A DNA stretch of 64,000 nt, from assembly GCA_001683735.1 (NCBI GenBank), contig LUGG01000013.1:682001-746000 (forward strand), given 5' to 3'. Positions 33,784-45,394 of the stretch are shown here, piece by piece. The translations under genes were made by a program, and so were the position numbers. Each line of letters starts with the position of its first letter. Position 1 is the first letter of the stretch. The stretch is from Grifola frondosa. Taxonomy: Eukaryota > Basidiomycota > Agaricomycetes > Polyporales > Grifolaceae. The notes below the pieces were generated by a model. The model made no database searches. It was not told where the DNA came from and saw only the letters and a program-made list of their open reading frames with translations.

Positions 33784-35731
33784 AGGTGTGAGTGCTGAGG
33801 ATGCTTATCTGGTGCTCGTCGGCTAGTTCGCTAGCCGCTGTTTTCGGCATGTTGCAAATAGAGGCACGTCGGGCAGTGTGCAGAGTTTCTGGTCCATGCA
33901 TACCCCAATTTCAAAATAGAAAAGGTGTTTGGATGTGTCAAGTGCCATCCGAGCTTACTGCGATGAACACTGGTAAATATCAGGTAAAAATAAGACGTCC
34001 TTCACTCACCCTACATTTCGGTTCAACTTGAACTTTCGTAATTTATCACCGACCCCTTCTCCCGGTCCCGGTATCCCGACATTCGGTACATCCGTCCAGA
34101 CCTTAAATCGCAGTATGCAAAAGGCAATTTCAGTAAACGCAATTCAAAACAATAGCGTCGGTAATCCGCCGCTATTCCCCGAAGCGACGATGCTTCCAGA
34201 AAATATCCTAAAGCGTTGCCAACCTCGGCCTTTTGCAATGATCTACGTCCGATTTCCACGGGCGCGGCCACCACACGCAGACTTCTGCATGCGCCCGAAA
34301 GCCAAATCTGCGGGCCGTTGCGCCAGCAACACAGTCGAAAGACTAAAATGACCGCATGCGCCCCGGCAGAACTCGAAGGCGCCAAGAAGAAGGGCGCAGC
34401 TATTTCCGTCTGCCAAAAAATTTCTGGAGAAGACGATCAACAATGGTCTATGCGAGGTTAGGTGTGGAGCAAGTCGCGTTCGGAAGGTCAAAGCCGTGGT
34501 GGCGCTGCCATTTGGGGACACGCGAGCGGCGTGGAGGAGGAGTGGGAGAGACGCTAGAGCCTCTGCAGTCAGTCGTGCTCAAGCATCGTCTTCGCGCGTC
34601 GCAGCTATCGCCTCCGTGCCGTGCCTCACGACGCAACGCGACAGCACACCCCGAGAATTGTCCGTTCCATCGCAGACAACGCATGGCGCGCAACTCCTAG
34701 AATCCCGGATCCCGGACTGTGGGCACGGCGTGTCAAGTTCGATCATGACTCACACGAACCAGGCATGCGTGCAGAAAATAGACAGACTTCTTGTACTGCC
34801 AGAAGGCTGTGAGAGATATCAGGGGCCCAAGCACGACAAACCTCCGGGAACGCAGAGCACGAATAAGTATTTTTGCAATTGGACGTCCGCGGACAGCGGC
34901 GTCTCCAGATGAATGAATGTTATGTACGGAACCGCCATTGGATGATATTTCCGTAAGATAGGTACCATTCTTGAAATAACTAACCATCATGCATCAGTAT
35001 TTGGGGGTACATGGTAAAACGGACCGCATGTACACACGTACGGAGGAATACTGTAACGCAACCTTCGACGTCTTTGAAAGTTCCGCTGTCGTCGTATCAG
35101 GACACCGTCAGTCTGTCATGATGACGGGCAGTCTGCGAGCACGACCTGGGAGTCCCGTCGGATGGCCTCATAGGCACGATGAGACGGTAATGAATTATCA
35201 AACCCCCCGAAGTTATACTTACTTGCATGAACAAGTTTGATGGCAAGCAACCTTAATGATATGCGGGAAGCTGGACGTAGCGTGTTGGGATCACGTGTTC
35301 GCGTCAGACTGGAAGTTCAAACGTTCACCCAGTGAGCGCTGAGCACTGAGAAGCACCGCCGAGTATCCTCAGCTCGGAACGAAATTTTGATACACGTACG
35401 TATGCACTATCCTACAATTAAGAATATTATTCGTGATCAGAGAGCAGAGTGAACAACGCAAGGAACCCAAAAGTAATGATGACGATGATGATGAGAGGAG
35501 AGGGCTCCGAGCGAGCACACCAATATAGCGAAAGAGAAAGAGAGCGTTAACACATTACAGTCTATAACATTAGATGAATACCAGTGTTCATCATGCAGTC
35601 TAACGGCCAGTGATTCTATGTCGTGATTGAATGTTGTACAGTCTGTGGGAATGCGATGGGACAGGCGGTGAGAACGAAATCGATGCGGGCCCGGAGTCCA
35701 GGGCGAGGAAGACCAGGCGTTTTCAAGAATG
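33784..35731. other. Long region without a supported gene
   Basis: Several ORFs of 60-140 codons overlap on both strands around 34200-34910, but none looks conserved. The part near 34500-34700 is GC-rich and may be degraded coding sequence. A GTTCAAACGTTCA motif occurs near 35317. Confidence 0.35.
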
Positions 35732-38400
35732 TCATGGCGCGGCAACCGACGACGTGCGCTGCGGCACGCCTAACGATGACCGCCCGTGAGGCCGGCGCGC
35801 CGCAAACATGCCCGCCAGGTCGCCATCACTCAAACTCCTTTCTGCAAGCCCCTCTGCAGCGGCGGCCTCATAGCTCGGGAGTCCATGCAAGCTTGACAAA
35901 GGAGTGATCCCGCCCCCGAGGAACCCCTGCTTGCCATCTCGTAGTCCGGACCTGCGTGAACGCATGTGCAGCAACTCCGGGCTCGTCATCGGCTCGGGAG
36001 GCAGCTGAGGACCCGCACTGAGACTCGCGGTGGACATCGACGCAGATGTGGGCTGCGAGTGCACGAGCCTGGAGGTTGGCATGGCTGCCGCTGCGCGACG
36101 CGAGCGAAAACGTGCTCGTCAAGCTCGTGAAGGGCTTCATCGCGATGTTGAACAACCCGTTCACATTGCGGCTCGCCGTGCTGTGGCCGTGGACAAACGT
36201 TTCGCCTGCTAAATGGGGTCCTGCGACGACGGCCATGCCGCCTAGGTCGCGCGAGCCACGCTCCGGGCTCGAGGCGCGGCTATTCGAGCGACTGTTCCGT
36301 CTGCTCGGGAGGTGGCTCTCGGGTCTACTCGCAGCGCTGGACTCTGGCGGTGTCCGATGCGGGGGCGTCGCGCGCTGCATCGAGGCGGGAGGAATCGCCT
36401 CCGGCGCCTCCCTTCCGAGACTGAGCAACAGCTCCGTGTTGACCCACTCCAGAGGTTGCGCGCCAGGAACGGGTTCCTGCGGCAGATGGTCGCGTGGGAG
36501 GGCAGACATATTGTGGCCAGTGATCGCCCAAGTTTCGAGCGCAGCGGGGAGTGGATGCCAGAGGAATTTTCGGATGCGGCCAGCTGGGCAAACGTGGGGC
36601 TGACTCCGTGCATGACCCACGCGTTGGCGACGCGCATCACCGCCGAGTCCGGGAGGAACGCGTTCGCGACACGGTCGCGGACGTGCGCGGGGTAATGGGG
36701 AGGTCCATGTCGTCTTCCCACGCTCCTCGCCGTGGTGCCCACCGCCGACCCGCCATCGATGTCCTGCGAGCCGAGGAGCAGCCGGCGCGTCTGCAGCGTC
36801 GCGGCGCGCGCTTCGTCGTAGAGGCGGTTGTCGAGGACGTGGATTGGAAGCGAGCACCGCAGTTCCGACGTATGTCCGTCGAGATTGCCGATCAGGATCG
36901 ACCATCGGATGCGGTGCGAGACTTGAATTGGCTGGCAAACATGTCAGGAGTGGAACATAGCGAAAAAAATGTGTAACTTACTTCCAATGAATGACTCGGG
37001 GTCGTATTTATCGGAACCTCGATGGTCAAGGTGGTGATAATGTCCGACGATGGCTCCAAGTCCGTTTCGGCCGAAGAAAAACCCTCCTCCACGGGAACAC
37101 TGAGTCGTTGTGTGTTCACTGAAGGTGGAGGGGGCTGCGTCGCGGACACTGACGTGCTCGAGACGGTGGAGGGCCGGGACGACGGTCCGCTTGATGCTGA
37201 TGAATTCGACCGCGTTACCGTCAACGGAGCGAGCTCCGGGGGCGTGTGCGTCGGCGAATCGTGGCGAGAAATTGGAGAGAAATAGCCGCTAGACGTGCCT
37301 TGGTGCGGAAAGCCATTCGGCAGATATCCGGGGCTCCCAGGAACCGAGGTCGACTGGCGAGAAGTGTGCGCAGAGTGGTGCAGCAGAGGAATGCGGCACG
37401 GGTGGTGCTGCTCGTCCATGCACACTGCCTTCCCGTCCACGATCTCGTGGCGCGTGCTCGACACGATCCGCGTGTTCTCCTGTGGGCCTGTGCGCGCGTA
37501 CAGCTTCACCGTCTCGTTCAGCGTCGTGGTGACGCTCAGCACCCGCGCGCCCTTGACCAGCGGCGAGAACTTGACGACCGCGATGACGCGCTCTCCTGCC
37601 GCCCATGCCTTGTGCGGGATCATGATGGAGTACATCAGCTTCTCCGGCCAGGTGTTCTCAATCTCTAGCGTCTGCTGGTACTCGAGGGCTTCCGTGCCGA
37701 AGCCGCGCATGATGCTTATGGGATGTATCGCAGTGAAGTCGCGGTGGGTGAGTCCGAACCCGCCGCGGGCGGCGTGTGCACGCAACTTATACTGTACGGA
37801 CGCCCCGCCCAATGCACTGGTGTAGACGGAGGAGGGAGGGAACCCCAATTTGCAGCTGGAACGGAAACAGATGGCGGCCAGCCTTAAGCGTGTGCGAGTG
37901 CGAGCGGTCGCCTTCGAGGAAAGACCATTCGTGGTTGCAGACGATGTACGTCAGCGGGGACGACGACAGCGAGAGGCTGTGAAGCATCAGAACGACTCGG
38001 GCACGCGATATGGGGCAGCGGAGACTCACGACTCGGTAGCAGAGACGGGCAGGGTGGCCTTGCCGCGAAACTGCAATGTGATCTCTTTTATGGAGGTGGG
38101 CTCGGAGAGAGTAGAGAACGACGTTTCCGCTGAGGAGGGCGGGGTTGACGTCGACGCCAGTACCACGGAGACACAGGGTGTCGTTGTTGACGAGGATGTC
38201 GAGGGAAGGGTGGAGCCTGTCGCCCTTGTCTCTTGGATGCATGTCGGGCTCGTGAGAAGGCTGTGGAGGAGGGGGAAGGGGAGAGGGATTTGGGTCGAAG
38301 GGACGCAAGGCCGCATGAAGGGCTGCCGACAAGGGATCCTGTCAGAATGGGCAGAGTCTCGCGTGTTTGGGGTGGACGGGCGAGCGAGGACGTAAGACAT
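35732..38400 (-). CDS. Arrestin-like trafficking adaptor (LDB19-type)
   Basis: The start gives MSY, joined across a 53-nt intron to DPLSAALHAALRPFDPNPSP. The arrestin N-domain follows: LDILVNNDTLCLRGTGVDVN, PALLSGNVVLY, SEPTSIKEITLQFRGKATLP, YIVCNHEWSFLEGDRSHSHT, LKAGRHLFPFQLQIG. Next come VQYKLRAHAARGGF, the arrestin C-type region with MYSIMIPHKAWAAGERVIAV, and a long Ser/Pro-rich disordered tail. Fungal alpha-arrestins recruit Rsp5-type ubiquitin ligase to membrane transporters. The frame breaks at least four times (CT repeat at 38101-38116, G-run 37843-37846, C-run 36697-36700, and again in the tail), each fixable by 1-2 nt. The stop at 35732 is the best guess. Confidence 0.72.
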
Positions 38401-39900
38401 GGCGGCGAGACAAAAAGATATCAGGAAATGGAAGACTGGTGGACACCTGTGGAAGACCTGGAAGACCTGAAAGACCCAAGTATGAGGAGATCAAGAAGCT
38501 AGCGAGCTTCTTGAAGGGGAATGGGAGGGCGGAGGCAGTAGCAGGAGATGTCGACTAGAATGGGAGAAGATGGGAAAAGAGGCGAGGGCATAGACGATGG
38601 GAGGATATATGCTCCGGCTTCGATGAATGGACGGCCTTGGAGTGTGGTCGTGCATAAGTTGCATTTTGTGTTGTCTGTCGGAGCAGCCGGGAGTTCCCTC
38701 TGTCTGCGCTGTCCACGTGGGATTTCGGACATGCACCGGAGCCTCACCACGACTCAGCGACTTGTTCCTTCCTAACCGGTGACCCTCGGCCATTGCACGG
38801 ACTTCCCGCCTCCTGTTTCGTCCTGCGCCGTAATGGCCCTCGGTGACGACCCTCTGGAACCTCGATCTCGGCGGTGCTCTCCTCGGCGCTACTCTATTCG
38901 ACGTCACTGCCTAGGCGGCCCGGTCTCCCGCTCACGCTATCCGCCGCTTCAGCGCCTCAGCACTACCTTTGCAGATTTCTTCCACCCTTATCTCGTCTTC
39001 TGTTCCTATCTCCTGATCCTTCCCTCTTATCCTCCAATTTACGATTCCTCTTCCCATCATTGCTCCTGGCTTCCCAAATGAGAACGGCAGTCCGTTCTGC
39101 TCGGACATGCAGTAACTCAAGCCCACCGAAGCAACGCCAAAAGCTGGGCAAGAACTCGAAGCGGATGCAAATAACCATCCTCCGAAATTCATCCAGCCGC
39201 AGTGCCTTGCTCAGGCTCTCCTCGGAGGATCTGCGGTGTCGTCGCGGAGCAGCCGAGCGACCGTGAGCGTCTGACGGTGCCGGTGTCCATATTGCAATGG
39301 GTATCGATCTGTTGTCGATAGCTAAGTAATAAAATAAAACAAATTATAATGGCCCACGCACCTAATAACCCCCCACATAAGGCTTATCCCAAGCAATAGC
39401 ACTCTCGAGCAACGGGGAGCGGGGACGGGAGTTCGCAACCCATTCTGAACGCTCTTATATGTGTAACTGGGCTGAGAAGGCGTTGCGGGGACTGAAACCA
39501 AAGACGCAAAGGTACTGGTATGTTGCCAAATGTGGAATACGATCGGATACCTATGATGTCATTCTCCTGTCAAGTTGAAATTTTGAATATTATTCGTATT
39601 CAACTCAATTTATGTAGCGCAAGCTGTGTGGACTGAATACATATGTGCACGATTTTAATACAGGCTCTGTAGATGGAGGTTGTGTCCATTGCTCGCACGA
39701 CGACGCAGGCGCGCTGGAGTTGGTTGGAGGATCTAAAAGATAACAACACAATCTAATCTAATCTATGCAGGACTCAGGCAGCCAATAAGGTGTCAGAAAA
39801 CGTAAATTTACACAAGGTACCTCTCGCACCGCACTCCATACTACTTGGACCATCCGTCTGGATTTTTTATACGCGCGAGTGTTCTTAGCGTATCCACAGA
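38401..39900. other. Intergenic with ORF fragments
   Basis: Around 38840-39265 there are fragments that look protein-like in changing frames: LWNLDLGGALLGATLFDVT, and a C-terminal-looking stretch after 39110. They may be a broken or unrecognised small membrane protein gene. The part from 39300 to 39900 is AT-rich and should include the TSR1 promoter. Confidence 0.35.
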
Positions 39901-42776
39901 ATGACCGAGCACCACCACAGGCCAACTCTCAAGCAGGTGAGTTAAACATGCCACGGTTCACTTTTACAGGACACAGATGCTCTCTGTAGAAAAACAAGTC
40001 CTTCAAGTCCAAGCTGCTACCAAGGGTTCTTTGAAGGAGGCTGCTAAAGGTGAGTAGACATGTTTTAATTCGCCACACCCCCTCGAAGCACCATTGCTCG
40101 TAATCACATATTGACTGACTTGCGCTTCGCGGCTAGGTCGTCTCGCACGCCAATCGCCAAAGGTGTCGCTTGCATCCGCAGCTGCCGCACACTCTCGCCT
40201 GAATCGCCGCAACAACGCTAAGCAGACTCAGGTGAAGAAACGCCAGAGCCTCGTCTCAGCGACCCGTTTTCGGCGGGGCAGACGGCGCGCCTCGAATAGT
40301 GGCCATCGTCCCACTCACGAGGACGTGAATACCCGCAGCATAGTTTCCGTGCTCGCTCAATCTACCGACGGCGCTGCTGAAGAGGACGCTCAGAGTGGTC
40401 TCTGGAAGCTCAGGTAAGCTAGAACATACTAATGTGACTGTTGATGGTTAATCTCAGCGACTTGTTCAGAGCAGAAAGGTTTAAAACCTCCCTTCAATTC
40501 ATTGCGCTCCCTTATAAACAACCATACGCTGCCCTCGACGCATGCAAAGTTGCTGATTATGTCGTTTTCGTCCTCTCGCCGAACGTGGAGGTCGACGTCT
40601 GGGGCGATACTCTCCTTCGCACATTGCAAGCCCAAGGCCTCCCAGACGTAATCACAGTCATCGCTTCGGACGCACCCATGGAGCCAAAAGATAAGCCAGG
40701 CATCATGAAGTCGCTTTTATCCTTCATGCAGTACTTCGTGCCGAGCCAAAGCCGGGTATTTGACCTTCACTCTAGTTCGGACGCGCTCAACGCCGTGCGC
40801 GCGCTATGCGAGGGGAAACCGTCGGACGTCAAATGGCGAGAAGGGCGCACGTGGGTCCTGGGGGAGAAGGTCTGCTGGGAGGACGGGACGCTGAGTGTGA
40901 CCGGCGTCGTGCGGGGCGCCGCGCTCTCCGCCAATCGCCTGATGCACCTCCCGAATTACGGCGACTTCCAGATCTCGAAAGTGCGTCATTCGTTGTTGGA
41001 TAGCTGTTCTGTCGCGTGGTGCTAATTTTTACGGTAGATTTTGTCTGCTCCGTTGCCGCGGCTTTCAAAATCGGGTGCGGGGGGATGGACGTCGAGTCGA
41101 CGTTGCTCGCTGAACCCGACGTGCTCGATGCGGATTCGCTCGTATCAAGCAACGATCCGGATGATCTGGCCAACGAGCAGACGTGGCCGACGGAAGAAGA
41201 AATGCGTGCGGCGCAGAATGGCGGGGATATCCACGAGGCGATCCCGGACGCCAAGAAGGGCACCACGCCCAAGACCGTGCGCAAAATTCCCAAGGGCATG
41301 AGTGAGTACCAGGCCGCGTGGATCATTGACGAGAGCGACGAGGACGATGGCGCGGGTGATGCTGAGGACAGAGAGGACGCTGAGATGGACGAGGAAGAGA
41401 TGGTGGAGGTACCTATCAGAGGCGACGACGCCGAGATGGAGACAGACAGCAAGCGGAGCGTCGCTTTCCAAGACCTCGACGTGGAAGAAGAGGATCGACA
41501 GTAAGCATGGGATATCCGTCTTCATTTGGTGTGGCGCTCAGTCAACCTCAGACTCGCATCGTGGCGGAATCGAAAGCGTGAAGAAGAGGACGACGTCGCA
41601 TTTCCCGATGAAATCGATACCCCACTAGACGTTCCCGCCAGGACAAGATTCCAGCGCTATCGCGGGCTGCGTTCTTTCCGTACCAGCCCTTGGGATCCGT
41701 ATGAAACCCTCCCCAGAGACTATGCCAGGATATTCCAGTTCGAAGACTTCAAGCGTACAGAACGTGCGGTGAAACGGCGTGCGGAAGACGAATCTGGAGT
41801 TGAGGTGAGTTGTGCCTCACGCTGAACTCCTGGAAATTTATAGTGAGAACACCTTATTTTAGCCTGGAGTGCGGGTCACTGTCTACCTCGAAGACGTTCC
41901 TCGAGAAGCTGCACAACAGGTCCCTGGCCTCCCTTTCATAACGTTTGGCTTGCTCCAGCATGAACATAAAAAGACCGTCCTCAATTTCACTGTGCAACGA
42001 AACACCGAATACGATGGCTCCGTACGGTCAAAGGTAAGGGACCCATCATTACTCCGAAGTACTCGTTTCTCATCTTCTTCCATATAGGACCCCTTATTCT
42101 GTGCGTCGGACCACGCAGATTGCGTGTAAATCCTATATACTCCCAGCATACTCGTGGTGGGGGAAAGGGACCAAACAACGTGCATAAGTTCGAGCGATAC
42201 CTCCACCACGGCGTGACCAACGTTGCAACAGTATACGGACCCGTCGTCTATGGGAAACAGCCTTGTCTCTTACTCAGGGAGACGGAAGACCCTCTGTGTA
42301 AGTGTAGATAATTCTACCCCAGGTTACGTACGCTGAATGGTTATAGCGCCTGCATTGGTCGCGATGGGGAGCTTCCTCCATCCTGACACGACGCGTGTCA
42401 TTGCGAAACGCATCATCTTGACCGGACACCCGTTCAAGATCCACAAAAAGACAGCTACGATCCGTTATATGTTCTTCAATTCAGGTATTTTTACTCGTAA
42501 AAATCACCATAACGATCGCGCTCACTACAACTCCCCTAGGCGACATCGAGTATTTCAAGCCGATCCAGCTGCACACGAAATACGGACGAACTGGGCATAT
42601 GCGCGAATCCCTCGGTACCCACGGATATTTCAAAGCGCACTTCGACGGCCCCATCAACCAAATGGACACCGTCTGTATGTCATTGTACAAAAGAGTGTAC
42701 CCCAAATGGAGCGAGACTTGGAAGCAGGGCCAGGCTTCCGGATCTTCCGATGCCATGGAAGAGTAGATTCCTCTTC
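39901..42776 (+). CDS. TSR1: 40S ribosome-biogenesis protein Tsr1
   Basis: Nine exons. Family blocks run in order: [86 protein letters not shown], an acidic linker, [62 protein letters not shown], and the C-terminal [19 protein letters not shown] with [16 protein letters not shown]. Tsr1 is a GTPase-like but GTP-free factor that holds late pre-40S particles. Bases appear lost near 40014, in the T-run at 40267-40270, near 40321, in the G-run 41079-41084 and in the C-run 42090-42093. The last base call restores [17 protein letters not shown]. Confidence 0.93.
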
Positions 42777-43230
42777 CCCTCTCGCCCTCACTGTGTATGT
42801 CATCCTGTTGCTTATATGTAGACGTTGTGATATTTGGAATACCATCCAACCTATTTCATGGCCGTCGGCACGGCACGTTGTATATTGACGCAAGCGACCT
42901 GCAGGTGCAGACTCTACTTCAAGTTGCCGAAATTATTGCCCTCGAACACTTCTAGCTCGACTCGATGTCAGGATAAATAAAAGCACCGGTGGATTCGGTG
43001 GCTGAATCTGGAGTAGTATTTTGATGAATGTGATCTGTTCATAGAATGGCACAGTGGCGAGCTGAGCATCCTCGAGCGCGAACTCTTCTAGTTCAGCTCG
43101 ATGCATCTATGTGGCACGATCGCAGGTGGAGTCGATGATCATATGCATAATGTTATTCTCCAAACTTGCACGACCAGAGACGCTCACCATGCAGAGTAGT
43201 GAGCGGGATTCATGCAGATGATGTGCTCCG
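42777..43230. other. Intergenic after TSR1
   Basis: No gene, RNA or repeat recognised. Confidence 0.45.
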
Positions 43231-43446
43231 TCAACTTGAACTAGTTTCATTCGACTTGATGATTCCCCGGAAGTAGTTCGTAGCACCTTCGTCTGGAATC
43301 GAAGTCAGAAGTCGAGGGTAAAGGCGGCTTGCTCGGAGACCGACATTCTTCAATGTAGAAGATTGGCGCAATTTGTTCATGGTAACATCAGTCCAGTCTG
43401 GATTCTCGGCATACAGTGGTTGGTCGTCGAATATGCCCGACACCAT
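43231..43446 (-). pseudogene. Fragment resembling an HNH nuclease N-terminus
   Basis: The ORF begins MVSGIFDDQPLYAENPDWTD and continues VTMNKLRQ. Fungal HNH_2-type proteins start their nuclease domain with a cysteine-containing segment that runs into a very similar (V)SG-x-x-DD motif. The rest of the domain (the LEAxHxL core and LHxxxD motifs) is not found downstream. It lies just 3' of the intact HNH gene on the same strand, suggesting a decayed duplicate. Confidence 0.4.
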
Positions 43447-43626
43447 GAAGATGATAGTCGCGAAAGGTATAAAAGTACAAAAGCCGGAGAGTCACGTCCG
43501 GTAAACCACACTGATCTCGAATATGAAACACTGCAACAGACTAGACATCGTGAATCCTTGCTCAAAAGACCATGACACTGTTAGAATGCTGGAGTGGATC
43601 TATATCCAAAAGTGACATTCTCAATG

Positions 43627-44972
43627 TCATGTCATCATATCAGTGATCCTGCCAGCTGGCACTACTCCGTCTCGGAAAAATCTGTCGATGACGGCATCGA
43701 TGACTTCGCCTGCCCCACTGAGATGTAGAACGTGGGCGATCGCAGCCTGAATGGCGATGAACTTGGGATTGGGAAGAGGTATCCCATGACGAGAATGGTC
43801 TGTGAACCTGACTTCGCTGAAACCGACACCCGCGTCTACTATGTCACCGAACCAACGGATTGTGTATACGTTTGTCTCCTCCTGTAGGCGACTGATTTTG
43901 AATGATAATGTAAATGATAGAAAACGTGTAACATACAGTTGCCAGTAGACAGAACCAGAAGTGATCGTAGGCCTGATGCAAGTCCGGCCGAAGCATCATA
44001 CCGTTCTCGGGTGCGTCCAACTGAGCGGAGAAATCGTCTAAGAGATCCTTCGGAAGAGCAGCATAATGGCTGAGCATATCCAGAGTTGCAGGAAGTTCAT
44101 ACTAAATACCGCCTTCAAAGAGAGTTCACGACCCGTCAGGAATGAGCTTACCTTTACTCCTGTGCCTTCGCCACTCATGATAGATCTCCGAAGAAAATGA
44201 GTGGCCTCAAGGAAAGAGTACTTGGCATTTTGAGGCACCTCTTCACCTTTGTAGCCCCTCTCCCACAAATGTGACATAGCGCACTGATGACGTCGCTCGA
44301 TGATCTAGGATAGCATGAACAGAATGAAAAACCATAACCTGGAATATATACCTTATCATGAAAGGAACTGGGTCGATTCTTCGGCACAGGGTTAGCAAGG
44401 ACCTCTGAATCGCGGATTGTGGGAGTGGTGAAATCAGAGGTAGGTTCCTCCTTGCTCTTGAATGCTATTACGACTTCAAATGAATGAGAATAGTCATTCA
44501 AGGAGATGAGAGAGAGGACCAACGCACTGGGCCACAACAGGCGGAACAACCAGTCCTGCGCCACGCTAACTAGTTGTTTAATCCCTCCATCGTTCTTGTT
44601 TATGGTAGCAGCAATGATGACAGATGCAGTGTATCGCTCTCCGCCAGATATCTTGGCTCCTTCCAACATTGCATCAAGAAGCCTATACACATCAATCCAA
44701 TGTTCGTGGACACCGATTTGTCGATCGTTTCCGGGCAGTTTGAATATCCCGAGAGCGGCGCGAGCTTCACGCATCAAATCTGCAGTTTCGACCGAAATAT
44801 CACGCATCAGCGGAAGTACTTGGGTGTTGAACGCCTGGCTAGAACGTGTTAAGATGGACGTTTGACTCGAATCGAAATGATTTTCCGCATCAGAGAGATG
44901 CTCGGCCATGTTGGGTGCTGCGTAATAGGACATAAGTACTGGTGTCGACTCTTTTGAATGATAATCACTCAC
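43627..44972 (-). CDS. Fungal HNH endonuclease-domain protein
   Basis: Four exons (44972-44352, 44304-44152, 44101-43937, 43881-43627) give a clean 397-aa protein. The N-terminal 200 residues are helical and variable. The nuclease region starts with RRHQCAMSHLWERG, then has YSFLEATHFLRRSIM (first His), ATLDMLSHYAALP, and NGMMLRPDLHQAYDHFWFCL (Asn and second His). The tail, VYTIRWFG then IPLPNPKFIAIQAAIAHVLH, is typical of these Agaricomycete proteins. The family is greatly expanded in mushrooms and its biological role is not established. Unlike many neighbours it has no frame breaks. A second partial copy lies downstream. It diverges from the OYE gene. Confidence 0.8.
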
Positions 44973-45394
44973 CTTGTCGTGAGGATGTCGAGAGGTTTAG
45001 TTCAAGCGCAGCCAGGATTACCGCACGAAGAGGTCTCTAACCTCCATAAATTACGCACACCTCGACACACCGCATCCACTATGACGAACATGAGGCGCCT
45101 GTGTATTATTTAAGCGCTTGCTCGCTTGCGCGCACACGGTGTTGTGACCGTGCTGTTGGATTGAACTACTCCTTTCCCAAACTTCATATTCATGGACAAA
45201 TTGTATGCGACTGAGCTCACAATTTAGCTTTCGGGTGCACGAGATTTACATAGTTTATCATAACTTCAAGAGATTCCACACAGCCGCAGGTTATTCATCA
45301 GATTCCGTTGATTCGCATAGGGTGCATATTGAAATACTTAAGTAAGTACTAGTTGGGCACCGTTCTGTGACCAATATTGTAGGTTTCATTCTGG
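44973..45394. promoter_or_regulatory. Divergent promoter region, HNH and OYE genes
   Basis: AT-rich space between two start codons on opposite strands. No specific site is claimed. Confidence 0.4.

Noticed and set aside
34216..34912. Overlapping ORFs after VPS53
   Set aside because: Several frames are open at once in GC-rich DNA; none has conserved-looking sequence or a sensible exon structure.
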